Under the pieces are notes generated by a model, which saw only the letters and a list, made by a program, of their open reading frames with translations, was not told the DNA's origin and searched no databases. From the NCBI RefSeq assembly GCF_012489685.1, contig NC_080041.1, positions 35,887,780 to 35,951,779 of the forward strand: a stretch of DNA of 64,000 nucleotides, given 5' to 3'. This stretch comes from Lotus japonicus (Eukaryota; Streptophyta; Magnoliopsida; Fabales; Fabaceae). Shown in pieces: positions 11,081 to 20,657 of this stretch (position 1 is the stretch's first letter; every line of letters begins with the position of its first letter). The position numbers and the translations under genes were made by a program.

Positions 11081-11355
11081 TTTATAATTAATTAATTTTA
11101 ATTCTTAATATTTGTCAACTCAAGTTTTTTTTAAAATTATAACTATTATTATTTAATATAGGTATTTTTGTGAATATTTAATGTAGGTAGTTGAATAGCT
11201 TTTGACAATACAATTTTTTTTTCAGTTTTTAATCTTATTATTTAATATATTTATTACAAAAATAATTTGTTATTACTTAATGCACTATAATACATGTAAT
11301 ATTTACTAATGTATTTAATGTAATGGTTCAAGTGTGCTTTACTTATATATATAGA

Positions 11356-11466
11356 TTGAGGGAAATGACTGCTGCAGGAGATCCATATACCTAAATAAAC
11401 CAACAGGAGAAAAGAAGACAAGGTATTTTAAGTGTATGGATCCTCTGCAGCAACCATTTCCCTCAA
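11356..11466. repeat. Imperfect inverted repeat at the Helitron B border
   Basis: Left arm TTGAGGGAAATGACTGCTGC.. and right arm ..TTTCCCTCAA pair over about 35 bp with a few mismatches, around a 40-bp spacer. The left arm starts at the first host base after Helitron B. It is probably a foldback MITE into whose edge the Helitron moved. Confidence 0.6.
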
Positions 11467-12240
11467 TCTCTCTGCTGCAGAGTTTTTGATCGTTAGATTC
11501 ATCCAACGGTGCAGAATTTTAAGTATTAAAAATGTGTTTTAATAAAATAAAAAAGCAGTCACGTGACACAAGCCTGAAGAGAACTACAACCAACAAAAAC
11601 CATTTCCTCTTCCCTTTGTCGCCGCACTATTCAACTGCCGGTCACCATCGCCACGGACACTGTCTCCTTCGTTTATTCCGGCAATATCGCACCAGTACTG
11701 GCCAACGAACGACCATAACACCCAAATCATAAGCCAATGAGGATATCAATCATATTGCAGATTTTGAAAATACATGGTATTTCAACCAGGGGGCCACTGC
11801 GTTTGAGACCCAGTAGTTAAAAAACAAGCTTACATCTTCCAATAATTATGTTCATTTCCAGTGACAACTGACAACCAAATCAGAAGTTTAGGGTTCTTCC
11901 TACCATTGTAATTCATCACCCAGAAAATTGGGGGTTTTCGATTTTCAAGAAAGACCCACTTGGTTCAATTTGTGCAAAATGGTTTATCAAACAATGTCAT
12001 AGACCCTCAGTGAGGCAAGGTTACCTTATCTGGTCTGTGTTACAAATTACAAGAGAAGATAAAGGTAAACTTAGTGCCCAGGGTGTGTCACGTGCGTATT
12101 TTTTTTATTTGATATAAAAAGAAAGAATATAATATTACATTTACCCAAATTATTACTCAATTTATCTCTATATTAAAATAAATATGAATTAAGATGCCAT
12201 TAATATGTACATGTAAATTTATTTTTCTTATAGCCTAACT
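11467..12240. other. Non-coding stretch, no gene seen
   Basis: Mixed composition. The open frame at 11532-11732 has no recognisable domain, and no splice or domain evidence supports it. Confidence 0.5.
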
Positions 12241-12640
12241 TCTGGTGTTCCCAGGAGAAGGGGTCGTCCAAGTGGGCGGAAGAAACAAGCTAGTGAGTTG
12301 ACGGAGGTTGCTAGCTCATGTTTCTCATATTAGTGTGAGGGATCTACCTCGAGTGATGTTGTCTCTCCCCCTGAGGTTGCTTCTTGCGTTGCTTTACCCC
12401 GAGATCAGTTGGTTACCCCTAGGCCTAGGGGAAGACCTAAGAAAGTTTAGACTAGAGGAAGGAAGAAAAAGGGCCCTAACAAGACACCAAATGGTTTGCT
12501 GTAGAGGTTGACGCAGATGCTGATGTGGATTCGAGAGGGAGGGAGCTGATGCTTTTACCGAAGGGTTTTTCAGAGTTTTGTATGGCATTTTGACTAGATC
12601 GAGGAGTGTAGTTTTGATGGGAAAGCGATTTGGCATGAAG
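12241..12640 (+). pseudogene. Decayed reading frame with repeated AT-hook-like motifs
   Basis: One frame, interrupted by three stops, reads VPRRRGRPSGRKKQ, then TPRPRGRPKK, then TRGRKKKGPNKTPNG. RGRP flanked by basic residues is the AT-hook pattern. Such motifs occur both in chromatin proteins and near the end of plant LINE ORF1. The second reading is favoured by the transposon-filled context, but no reverse transcriptase remnant is visible beside it. Function is unknown. Confidence 0.4.
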
Positions 12641-12856
12641 TATGACTGCACAGACGACGTTGCCCTCTGCCAGATTGCGGGCAGGTCTTCTTAGGGTAGC
12701 TAAGGTAACTTCTTGGGTATTGGCTGTTTCTTTGGGAGTATTTTGGACTTTTAAGAGTTTTAATTCTTTAGGGGTTGGTATTTATAGTGTTGTAAACATC
12801 TTTTCCCTTTAGTATCTTTTATCTTTATGGTTTCTCTAGCCTGGTTGCACCTGTTT

Positions 12857-12871
12857 TTTTTTTTTTTTGGG
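12857..12871. repeat. T15 homopolymer at the broken end of the SIRE-like copy
   Basis: On the element strand this reads as A15 directly after the truncated protease sequence. It may be coincidental or a repair or retroposition scar. Confidence 0.6.
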
Positions 12872-13110
12872 TTGCGTTGTCATTGTCAACTAAAAGAACA
12901 TTATCAATGCATGGACTCTTACCAATACCTATGGTTCCAGAACCAACAATCTTACCCTCCTCGTTGCCACCAAAACCAACTTCACCTCCAGGTCTAAGTT
13001 TTAGGTCTTGGAACATACGCTTTTCTCCCGTCATGTGTCGCGAGCATCCACTGTCCAGATACCATGATTGGTGTTTCAGTGGAGCTATCAAGGATATCTG
13101 CAACATATAT
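12872..13110 (-). pseudogene. Copia aspartic protease fragment
   Basis: The frame on the minus strand reads SWYLDSGCSRHMTGEKRMF, then GGEVGFGGN and GKIVGSGTIG. This is the retropepsin of plant copia elements with the DSG catalytic triad, which cuts the Gag-Pol polyprotein. It is in the +1 frame relative to the gag-type frame that reads VPKEKIIYVADIL and GQWMLATHDGRK over the same DNA. It breaks off where the next residues would normally lead to integrase. Confidence 0.8.
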
Positions 13111-15047
13111 AATCTTTTCCTTTGGTACCAACTTTCTGGGTCATTTCTTCTTAGTTACCCCAGCAGTTCTGACAACTTTGGGTCTTTCAACAGGATAATA
13201 CAAGGGAATATATGCATGATATGTTGACATAGAGAATGTTTTTTTTTCTTAATGGGTAAAGCAACTTCAGAGGGTAAAGGTTCATGAATAATTGTTCCAG
13301 AAGGAACAAAGTGTTCATAAAGAGATTTAGGTTTGGGCATAGGAGGCTCATTTCTACTGGGTCTAGAATAGCCAATACCATTCATTCCATTTCTGCTAAC
13401 GCTATAGATCATTTAAGCCATTAAGCTTCTATCTACGCTTTTAGCTAGGAACCTCTGAAAAGATTTTTCATATTTGGTTTCATTCTTATCATCAGAAGTA
13501 CTGGATGCAATAACTTCTTCTGACTTAGAAATTTGATTTTTAAGAACAGAGTTAGAATTAACCAAGGAGAAGTTGTTTTTATTTAATTCTGAAATGAATT
13601 TTTCATTCTTAGCAGATACCTCAGAGATAGCAAGAAAATCCTTTTTCAGCCTTTTATGCTTAGTCAGAAGAGAATCATGTTTACTCATAATTTCAGCTAA
13701 AGCAAATTTAAGCTCAGACAATGAGAAGGATGCGAATACCTCATTTTCATCTTAAGAGTCTGACTCAGCTTCTGATGTTGGATCAACATCTGATTCATCT
13801 TTTGACTCTGCTTCCTTGTCTTTTACAATGGACATGAGTCCTTCAACAACTTCACCATCAGAGTCCACTTCTTCTGAGTCTGAATCATCAAGAGTTACCA
13901 TGAGACCTTTCTTAGCCTTGAAGTACTTCTTAGGCTTCTTGTCATTCTTCAGCTTGGGACAATCACCCTTGTAATGTCCTGGCTCCTTGCATTCAAAGCA
14001 TGTGACCTCTTTTGATGATGGCTTGCGTTGACCATATGAAGACTCTTGTTTTCCTTTGGCTTTTGATGATCATTTGTACTTGCTCTGCTTGTGCTTCCAA
14101 AGGTGATTGATTCTTTTTCAAATCAATGAGAGCTCATCTTCATCAGAATCTTCAGAGGATTCTTCTGAAACTTGTTCAGCTTGAAGCGCCTTGGCCTTCT
14201 CAGATTTTGACTTCAGAGCTTCGGTTCATCGATGCTCGGCGAGTATGATGGTCTTAATGATGATCCTGTACGTATTTCACGTCTATCTTACAAGCGCGAG
14301 AGAAGCAAGCAAAGTAGAAGCTTTGCCAGAAGCAAGACGAGCCCACCGAGTTTCCGCCAGAGCTGGTTCTCCACCTACCTGACTAGCTTATTCCATATAC
14401 CGACGGCTACGAAAACATGGACTAAGGGATTTTTGCTTCTTCTGGACGACATGGTCAACACGGTCTATCTCATGGCTCTTCAGAATGCAGATGAGTTCTT
14501 CCAAACTCATCTTGTTGATGTCTCTTGACAACTTCAAATACGTCACCAAGGGCATCCACTTCTCAGGAAGACCTCTGAGAATCCTCTTTACATGGTTAGC
14601 AGTGGTGTAGCCTTTGTCAAGCACTCTTATCCCAGCTATGATCATCTGTAATTTGGAAAACATGACATCTATTGATTCATCAGGTTCCATCATGAAAGCT
14701 TCATACTTTTTGATTAGAGACAACGCCTTTGTCTCCTTGACTTCCTCATTTCCTTCATGAGACATCTTCAAAGAGTCAAAGATAGCACTCAGCAAGATAG
14801 TTCTTGCTCTATGATGATCCTTGTACATTTTCTTTTGAGGATCAGTCATCTTATCTCTTGGAAGCTTCACTCCAGCTTCATCAACTGGACGTATGTAGCC
14901 ATCAACAATATGATCCCAGAGATCAGCATCAAAGCCAAGAAAGAAACTTTCGATTCTATCTTTCTAGTAATCAAACTTTTCTCCATCGAAGATAGGTGGT
15001 TTAGCACTGTAGTGATCTTTTTGAGCATTGTTGGTGGTGGTCGCCAT
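13111..15047 (-). pseudogene. gag: SIRE-like copia gag with stops, a deletion and an insertion
   Basis: The start codon is at 15047. The N-terminus is the same family as the 6.5-kb gag (HYSAKPPIFDGEKFDY), but a TGG has become TAG at 14966-14964. The core (MTDPQKKMYKDHHRARTILL, LIKKYEAFMMEPDESIDVMF, RILRGLPEKWMPL) is open from 14870 to about 14395. About 60 bp are missing near 14780 and about 170 bp of foreign sequence interrupt the frame at 14225-14395. A CCHC knuckle (CFECKEPGHYKGDC) is readable near 13960-14000, followed by an acidic segment and a coiled-coil-like stretch (13721-13413). Confidence 0.85.
14225..14395. other. Foreign insertion within gag
   Basis: In the related gag the residues before and after this segment are contiguous. 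Here they are split by about 170 bp of higher-GC sequence with a different look (plus strand GATGCTCGGCGAG.. to ..CCATATACCGACGGC). It has no visible terminal repeats. Origin unknown; an organellar or host gene fragment is possible. Confidence 0.5.
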
Positions 15048-15108
15048 TTGAGTTTTTCACACCGGCCCGGATCTCTGAACACTTTTAAGTGTGGTAATCA
15101 GAACTTAC

Positions 15109-15120
15109 GCTCTGATACCA
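15109..15120 (-). other. Primer-binding site, initiator Met tRNA type
   Basis: Minus strand TGGTATCAGAGC, two bases inside the LTR end at 15123. Confidence 0.9.
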
Positions 15121-15122
15121 AT

Positions 15123-16330
15123 TGAAGGTATGAAAAACACTAGAAATGGGGGTTTGAATAAGGTTTTTAATTTTTAAGGCTTCCTCTCAAAGATTTTGAC
15201 AATCTTTTCGGTGAAAGAATATAAGGTGCTAAAGATGAAGGATAGAGAAAAGCACACAATGATTTTATCCTGGTTCACTTGATGAATCACTCAAGCTAGT
15301 CCAGTCCACCCGTTAAGGTGATTTCTTCCTTCTTAGAATGAAGGCAATCCACTATTCAAAGATTGTTACAACTGCACTAGCACACCTTGCTTAGTGACTA
15401 ACAACCTATGAACTAGCAACACTAAGACAACCTTGTCTTAGTCTTCTCAAGAATACTGACCTCACTGGTCTCTCAAGGAAATACAAACAAGGTTTGTAAA
15501 AGGTTTGGTTTACAAAGAAATGCTTCTGAAATAAGAAGAAGTAAACACTATAAGAACAATGAAGAAATATTGCTAAGGTATTTTTCTTGAAGGTTTTCAC
15601 TTGTATGCTCAATAATTTCTTGGCCAATTTCTTCTATCTTTAGCCTTTAAATACTCCAAGGTTTAGGGTTTATGTCCGTTGAAAGAATCCATCCGTTGGA
15701 GGGCAGTTCTAGGATTTCCAGAGCCTGCTATGGCTGAACTTCGTAGGTAAAACGGTCAGAATAGTACACTTGCTTTTGTACGAATGACAATGACATTGCC
15801 TTAGCCTATTTGACTCTTGATCTTTGGCGACGCTTCATGTTGGGACTTGTGAAGCTATGTGATCAGAGTCAGAAGGAAGCTTGGATCCTCTGACCTTCAG
15901 AACTTCTGCTTCTGGACTGTTCACCTGAACTTTTGGTCTTCAGAACATGAAGTACTTTTGGTCTTGTGAGTCAGCTTACTCTAGGACTTCAGAGTCTTCA
16001 AGTCTTCAGCTTCTGTACCGTTCCTCAGAACATCTGGTCTTCAGAGCTTCAGCGGTTGAGTCTTTCAGAGTCCACATCAGAGCTTTAATCTTTAGAGTAT
16101 CTGAAGCGTTTGCTACCATTCAGAAGAACATAGTGATTGCAGAAGCGTTACATTGGTTACTCTTGGGTCTTCAACTTCTGATATATATATAATCTTTGAA
16201 TCAGAATCAGAACCTGTCTGTCACAACTTAAAAGACAAATGTTAGAGTACCATAATTGTTCATACATAATAATAAACTTGTTATCATCAAAACATAGAGT
16301 TGTACCACCTGATCAAATCTTGGTCTTACA
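15123..16330 (-). repeat. 5' LTR of the truncated SIRE-like copy
   Basis: 1208 bp. Minus-strand ends are TGTAAGACCAAG and CATACCTTCA. It shares the family LTR layout but has a much less regular AGAAGTTCTGAAG repeat zone (about 15900-16100). Confidence 0.88.
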
Positions 16331-17201
16331 CTTGGTTCCCGGTTGAACCGGTTCTACCGACCAGTCCGGTTCGATTTTCTTAACACTGCTTTTTGGTGTC
16401 TTCTTGATCCCCGTTCCAGTTTTGTGTTTTAATGATAGAGTTCAATAAATTTTTTGTTCTCTCTTAAAATGTTTGCGGAGCTGCAATGTTTCTTCTAAGA
16501 GGTACATTCGTGAACTGATCAGGAAGACTCGTTCCTCTTTAGCCTTTCTTTTTTAGACTCATGTTTTATTTCAAGTTGTTGCCAGCTTTTGGGAGTCGTT
16601 GGGATATGTCCCAATCTGCTTTAATGCTCCTTTTCATTTATCATGTTTCGTCTTCCTTCATACAGGTTGTTATGATCAGAGTGAGTTCTTCTACTTCCTC
16701 TTCGTGTGGTTCTGATGTCTATGGTGGTCCGATCATTACTAGTCGAACGCTATGTTGGAATCATTACAATTGTGACGGAATACCTATTACATCTACCACT
16801 TATCTCACTTTCATCTTCTCAATATATGTGTCTAAATCCACTTTTTGTTATCCACATGAAACTTTTTATATTTTATAATTTATAATAATCTCTAATCTAA
16901 TATTTTACATTTTAAAAAGATACCCTTACGTAGAGGCATCAAATTTCTTATTAAAAATATTTAGCTATATTTACTTCCACACACTAACAACTTTTCAGTC
17001 AACAAAGATCACCACCACTAGGCACTAGTAGTCTAGTACAGACATCGCAGCTAGCTCAACTTCTAATCAACTTGAAGAGGCGAAAAATCAGTAGCAGGAC
17101 AAGAAGGAAGGCAGGGACAAGAAAAAGAAATGCCCAACATCATCGATCTCCCTTTAAACCGTGCTCAATAAATTAGACAAAATGAAGAACTATCCTCAGA
17201 T
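16331..17201. other. Intergenic, including 3' flank of the WD40 gene
   Basis: Starts with a short CCGGTTGAACCGG-type palindromic patch (16338-16375). The open frame 16561-16878 has no recognised domain. The last 200 bp are probably the 3' untranslated region of the WD40 gene. Confidence 0.5.
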
Positions 17202-18398
17202 TTAGCTAGCAGGAACAAAAATCTGCCAAACTTTAACGTCACAGTCCAAACTGCCACTATAAACAAGAAAAGACGCTTCAGAATCCGCCGCATCATCAAA
17301 ATCAACCACAGCACTTAAACACTTGATTGAACCCGCATGTCCTTCTAAAACAGCCAAACACGAATATTCCCTGTGACCAATACCTTTCCAAATCCGAATT
17401 GTTTTATCAGCAGAGCCGCTACAAACCAAATCCAAAACCGCCACAACAGCCAAGCACAAAATTGAATTAGTGTGCCCCCTCAACGCACCCACCACCACCA
17501 TTCTCCCACCATCCTCCCCCTCCTTCTCCCACACCAGCACCGACCTGTCACACGCGCCGGAATACAACAGCGACTCATCGCCACTCAGGGCTAACGCATT
17601 GACCCCGGAGTTGTGTCTCTCCATGGTGTCCAACAATGAATGTTTCTTCTCCCCCTGGAGTTTCCCCCACACTTTGATTGTTTTATCGGCTGATCCGCTG
17701 TAGACGCGGCCGTCGGTGGAGACCGCGACTGCATTGATGGCGTCGTCGTGCGCGTTGGTGAGGGACTCCAGGCAGGTGAAGTCCCTAGTCCGCCAGATTT
17801 TGATGGCCCTGTCCCACGAGACGGAGTACAACAAGGCTCCGTCTTGGGACAGGGTCAGGGCGGACACAGTGTCCACGTGGTGGACCCACGTGCATTTCTT
17901 GTGTCGCCTAATCTGGACTTGATTCTTGGGGTGGAGAACCTTGGCGGCGCGGTCGCCAAGCGTGGGGAGAGTGGCTAAATGGGTGTGCTTTTGGTGGCTG
18001 TTGCTGATTTTCCAGACACGGATTTTGTGGTCCTGGTGGGCACTGAAAAGGGTGTCGGATTGGATCACTAAGGATTTTACGGCTCCTTTTCCGGCAACCA
18101 CCTTGTTGGTGGTTGAATTTGAATCTGAATCTTCAAAGCTGCGGTTCCAGGAACTGATTTCTCGGTCGGAGGAACCGGTATAGAGAAATTTTCCGGAGAG
18201 AGTCAGAGAGGAAGGGTAGGATGAGTCTTGGACTTTGAGGGTGGTGAGGCAGTGGTGGTAGACGGCGGAGGAAGAGTGGTGGTGGTTGTTGTTAAGGGAA
18301 GGAACTGAGGCGAGGCTGCGTTGTGAATTCACGCGTGGTTGAAGGTGGTTAGAGTGAGATGAGGAAGAAGAGGCACTGTAAGTTTGATGGTAGTCCAT
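17202..18398 (-). CDS. JINGUBANG-like WD40 repeat protein
   Basis: A single uninterrupted 398-codon frame and the only host gene seen. After a Ser/His/Asn-rich N-terminus (residues 1-50) come about seven WD40 blades with GSSDREISSW, HKIRVWKIS, SWDRAIKIW, SADKTIKVW, CDRSVLVWE, SADKTIRIW and SLDCDVKVW as strand-D/WD motifs. QIRRHKKCTWVHHVDTVSAL and CLESLTNAHDDAIN are typical of the plant JINGUBANG group (Arabidopsis JGB, a pollen WD40 scaffold that represses germination in wet conditions). Length and lack of introns fit that family. The role here is inferred: a beta-propeller scaffold, probably cytosolic or nuclear. Its GC is well above that of the flanking transposon DNA. Which family member is orthologous cannot be told. 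Confidence 0.93.
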   Translation of the reverse strand: MDYHQTYSASSSSSHSNHLQPRVNSQRSLASVPSLNNNHHHSSSAVYHHCLTTLKVQDSSYPSSLTLSGKFLYTGSSDREISSWNRSFEDSDSNSTTNKVVAGKGAVKSLVIQSDTLFSAHQDHKIRVWKISNSHQKHTHLATLPTLGDRAAKVLHPKNQVQIRRHKKCTWVHHVDTVSALTLSQDGALLYSVSWDRAIKIWRTRDFTCLESLTNAHDDAINAVAVSTDGRVYSGSADKTIKVWGKLQGEKKHSLLDTMERHNSGVNALALSGDESLLYSGACDRSVLVWEKEGEDGGRMVVVGALRGHTNSILCLAVVAVLDLVCSGSADKTIRIWKGIGHREYSCLAVLEGHAGSIKCLSAVVDFDDAADSEASFLVYSGSLDCDVKVWQIFVPAS

Positions 18399-18462
18399 GA
18401 TTGATGATTCATATGGTAAGGTGAGTGAAAATGGTATAGCAGAAAGTGAAAGGAGGTAATAT

Positions 18463-18475
18463 TATATATATGGAG
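18463..18475 (-). promoter_or_regulatory. Likely TATA box of the WD40 gene
   Basis: The minus strand reads CCATATATATAAT about 65-75 bp upstream of the start codon at 18398, a suitable distance for a short leader. A second TATATAA-type sequence lies near 18486. Confidence 0.45.
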
Positions 18476-18979
18476 ACTGGTGCATTATATAGCAGAGCAG
18501 AGGCTGCTCATATTGCTCAAGTTATATTGGAGTTGGGTGTGTGGGGTCTGCTGGGACATGGCAGGGAAACAAGATTGGTCCTCAAGGTTAAGGAAAGGAA
18601 AATCTCACACACAATGTTTTGATATATATTATTGATAATTCACACTAATTTTTCCTATTCATCTCTATTTTATATTAACTTGGATTAGGATTCTCTGTAG
18701 AGCGAGTGCGAGTCCTTCTGTTCATTGCATTAGAGGTTCTCTCCATTCATAATTCAATGACTCAGATTTAAAAAGTATGCATTCGTTGAAAACATGATCC
18801 GTTGTATTAACTATCATATTTATACTTCTCTTTTTTCAATTCCTATAACTCTAGGTATATGAAATTAAGGCGTAAGTGAATTATTTTTCATATGATAAAT
18901 GATTTAATAGAAAAGAGAGGTTAGAAGAAAACATGGTAGAAGTAAAATATAAAATAAAAAGTGTATATATTATTTCAAT
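18476..18979. other. Upstream region of the WD40 gene
   Basis: Non-coding. It ends at the 9-bp duplication of the MITE at 18980. No further regulatory element can be named with support. Confidence 0.5.
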
Positions 18980-19193
18980 GGCTAAAAAGCATTTTTGGCC
19001 CCTGATGTTTCAAGTTTGTGCAAATTCTGCCCCTATCTATTTTTGTCGATGTTTCTACCCCTCATGTTTTCAAACATGAGGGGTAGACGATGCACTGTTT
19101 GAAAACATGAGGGGTAGAAACATCGACAAAAATAGAGTAGGGGCAGAATTTGCACAAACTTGAAACATCAGGGGTCAAAAGTGCATTTTAGCC
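18980..19193. mobile_element. Mutator-type foldback MITE, 214 bp
   Basis: Almost the whole element is one inverted repeat. The arms begin GGCTAAAAAGCATTTTTGGC and pair with GGCTAAAATGCACTTTTGAC on the other strand, around a short centre. Flanks are TATTTCAAT (18971-18979) and TATTTCAAA (19194-19202), an 8 of 9 match. It lies about 580 bp upstream of the WD40 gene. Confidence 0.85.
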
Positions 19194-19202
19194 TATTTCA
19201 AA

Positions 19203-19679
19203 ATAAAATTTCATTACAAAATGTGAGAGTGCTTTGAACTCATTGGATCCCCATAATAAGGGGTGTGTGCTGAGATGGGTATTGGGCAATATCTTCAATT
19301 TCTTAATTAAGTTGCGGTTTAAGGTTTTAAATTATATACTGTTATTGTGTTATTGCACTTACATTATGATTATTAAAATCATAAAAAGTTTATTTATATA
19401 TTCACATAAGGAGAAAACAATATTTTTATTTTTGAATTCTCTATTCTACTTTTTGACCTTTTCACTGTCAAATAGTTGAGATTTTGTGTTAATTACTACC
19501 ACATCAATAATGATATATACATACCTCATTTTTTAAACACTCTATTTCCACTTCTTTTTATTTCTTTCTCTCTCCTCTTATCATTTATCACATCTCATAC
19601 TTTCTCTCTCTTACTTTTTCTTTTCTTCATTTCTCTCTCTTCCTTCCACCTCTTTCCACCTCTCAAAGAGGTGTGTACA
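19203..19679. other. AT- and CT-rich spacer
   Basis: No gene seen. 19540-19670 is a pyrimidine-rich tract just outside the MULE. Confidence 0.6.
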
Positions 19680-19689
19680 TAACATTATT

Positions 19690-19836
19690 GAGTGAATCAC
19701 CATTTTGGTCCCTGAGATTGTAAGCGTCGGTCATAGTAGTCCCTGGGTTTCATTAATGGTGAAAAAAATCCCTGAGTTTGTCTCCGTCGGTCATAGTAGT
19801 CCCTAACCACGTTGGGTCGTTAGTCCCTGGGATGGA
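19690..19836 (+). repeat. Left TIR of the MULE
   Basis: About 147 bp, differing from the right TIR at only a few bases. It contains GTCGGTCATAGTAGTCCCT twice, so each TIR holds an internal duplication that may be a transposase-binding repeat. Confidence 0.92.
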
Positions 19837-20049
19837 ACCAACGTTAAGTGACACATAGACTCAACCACGTAGGACAAAGTTATAAGGAGATTAAATCGAT
19901 CATTTTAGTCCCTTCGAATTGGGTTTAAAATTCCCAAATCAGTGAACCCTAGAACCATATCCAAATCCCCAATTCCTCTGAATCTCCAAAATTCCTTCTC
20001 GATTTCTCTCCAAACTGCAATTCCTGTGCTCTTTATTGTTGAATCGAAC

Positions 20050-20235
20050 ATGACAATGGGTGGGGGTTTCAAAGGCCGCGTTCAACAGAGGTCAAGCACG
20101 AAGGGAAATGGTGGCGGTAGCTCATCTGTTAACGGCGGAAACCCTCGATGCAAATGCGGTGAAGAGGCAAAGGTGAGGGTGTCGAGGACAGACGCGAACC
20201 CAGGGAAAGCTTTTTATTGTTGCTATCTACCCAAG
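20050..20235 (+). CDS. GRF zinc-finger accessory protein of the MULE, exon 1
   Basis: The ATG at 20050 opens a Gly/Ser-rich start (residues 1-31) and the first half of a GRF-type zinc finger: CKCGEEAKVRVSRTDANPGK, then FYCC (residues 34-58). The exon ends CCCAAG before a GT donor and is 62 codons long, so the phase is 0. GRF fingers bind nucleic acid in topoisomerase and endonuclease proteins and are common in plant transposon-associated proteins. With exon 2 it makes a 178-residue protein. A start further upstream would need a non-ATG codon and is not favoured. Confidence 0.75.
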
Positions 20236-20306
20236 GTATGGTCTTCTTCCTCATTTTCATCATCCTCTGTTCTCATCCCTCTTTTTCTGAAGTTCACATG
20301 TCACAG
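20236..20306 (+). other. Intron of the GRF gene
   Basis: 71 nt. The donor is AAG|GTATGG and the acceptor is TCACAG|GG after a T-rich tract. Removing it joins the two halves of the zinc finger in frame. Confidence 0.75.
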
Positions 20307-20657
20307 GGTCATGAGTCAAACTGCAATTTTTTTCGATGGGTAGATGATGTAGCGGACACAGATGAATCCAGTGGTCTGGGTATGAAGGCTGAAGACTCTA
20401 TGCTATTGAAGGAGCTTGTGGTCAAGAATGATGCTATGCTTGAGGAACTCTCAATGATGAAGGAAGTTATGCTGAAAAATGAATGTCTGATTGAGGAGTT
20501 GAGAACGATAAAGGGGGTTCTGGAGAAGAATGTTGCCTTGGTTGAGGAGCAGAACAAGTTTAAGAATGTAGAACTTAGGATGCTTAGAGGCCTTGTTTGT
20601 GTATTGGTTATGTTTATGGTGATTGGCATGTCTTTTGTTGTTATAAGGGGGATATAA
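20307..20657 (+). CDS. GRF zinc-finger accessory protein of the MULE, exon 2
   Basis: The second half of the GRF finger (CNFFRWVDD, residues 68-76) supplies the last Cys and the FF-W-D signature. A Met/Leu/Glu/Lys-rich stretch follows (residues about 95-153) with heptad-like spacing, so a coiled coil is likely. A hydrophobic segment (residues about 157-175, LVCVLVMFMVIGMSFVVI) lies next to the C-terminus. This predicts a nucleic-acid-binding, oligomeric, tail-anchored membrane protein. The gene ends 525 bp from the end of the transposase and runs towards it, the same convergent layout as mudrA and mudrB in maize MuDR. No sequence similarity to MURB is claimed. Confidence 0.75.
   Translation, partial: GHESNCNFFRWVDDVADTDESSGLGMKAEDSMLLKELVVKNDAMLEELSMMKEVMLKNECLIEELRTIKGVLEKNVALVEEQNKFKNVELRMLRGLVCVLVMFMVIGMSFVVIRGI

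Larger units (their letters stand above)
4627..11355 (-). mobile_element. Helitron B, carrying a nested retroelement and a MITE
   Basis: The 5' end is at 11355 on the minus strand (TC, TA run, AAGTAAAGCACACTTGA) with host A before it. The 3' end is CTAG at 4627-4630 behind a hairpin. The span is 6.7 kb, of which 4.7 kb is the LTR element at 5217-9940 and 234 bp is the MITE at 10847-11080. The rest is AT-rich and non-coding. Its CTAG directly abuts the first base of Helitron A. The simplest reading is that B inserted between host A and the first T of A. Confidence 0.8.
12872..16330 (-). mobile_element. Truncated SIRE-like Ty1/copia element, 5' part
   Basis: Minus strand: 5' LTR (16330 to 15123), primer site, gag and the start of protease, then a break at about 12872 with T15 beside it on the plus strand. 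LTR start (TGTAAGACCAAG) and gag match the family at 5.2-9.9 kb. No 3' LTR is present and no duplication can be checked. Stops, deletions and an insertion show that it is dead. Confidence 0.88.

Noticed and set aside
16561..16878. 105-codon frame possibly related to a zinc-finger protein
   Set aside because: The Cys/His spacing does not match GRF or any finger I can name; left as intergenic.
17470..18183. Four plus-strand frames opposite the WD40 gene
   Set aside because: They are antisense shadows of a GC-richer coding region; they carry no domain and the minus frame is a clear WD40 protein.
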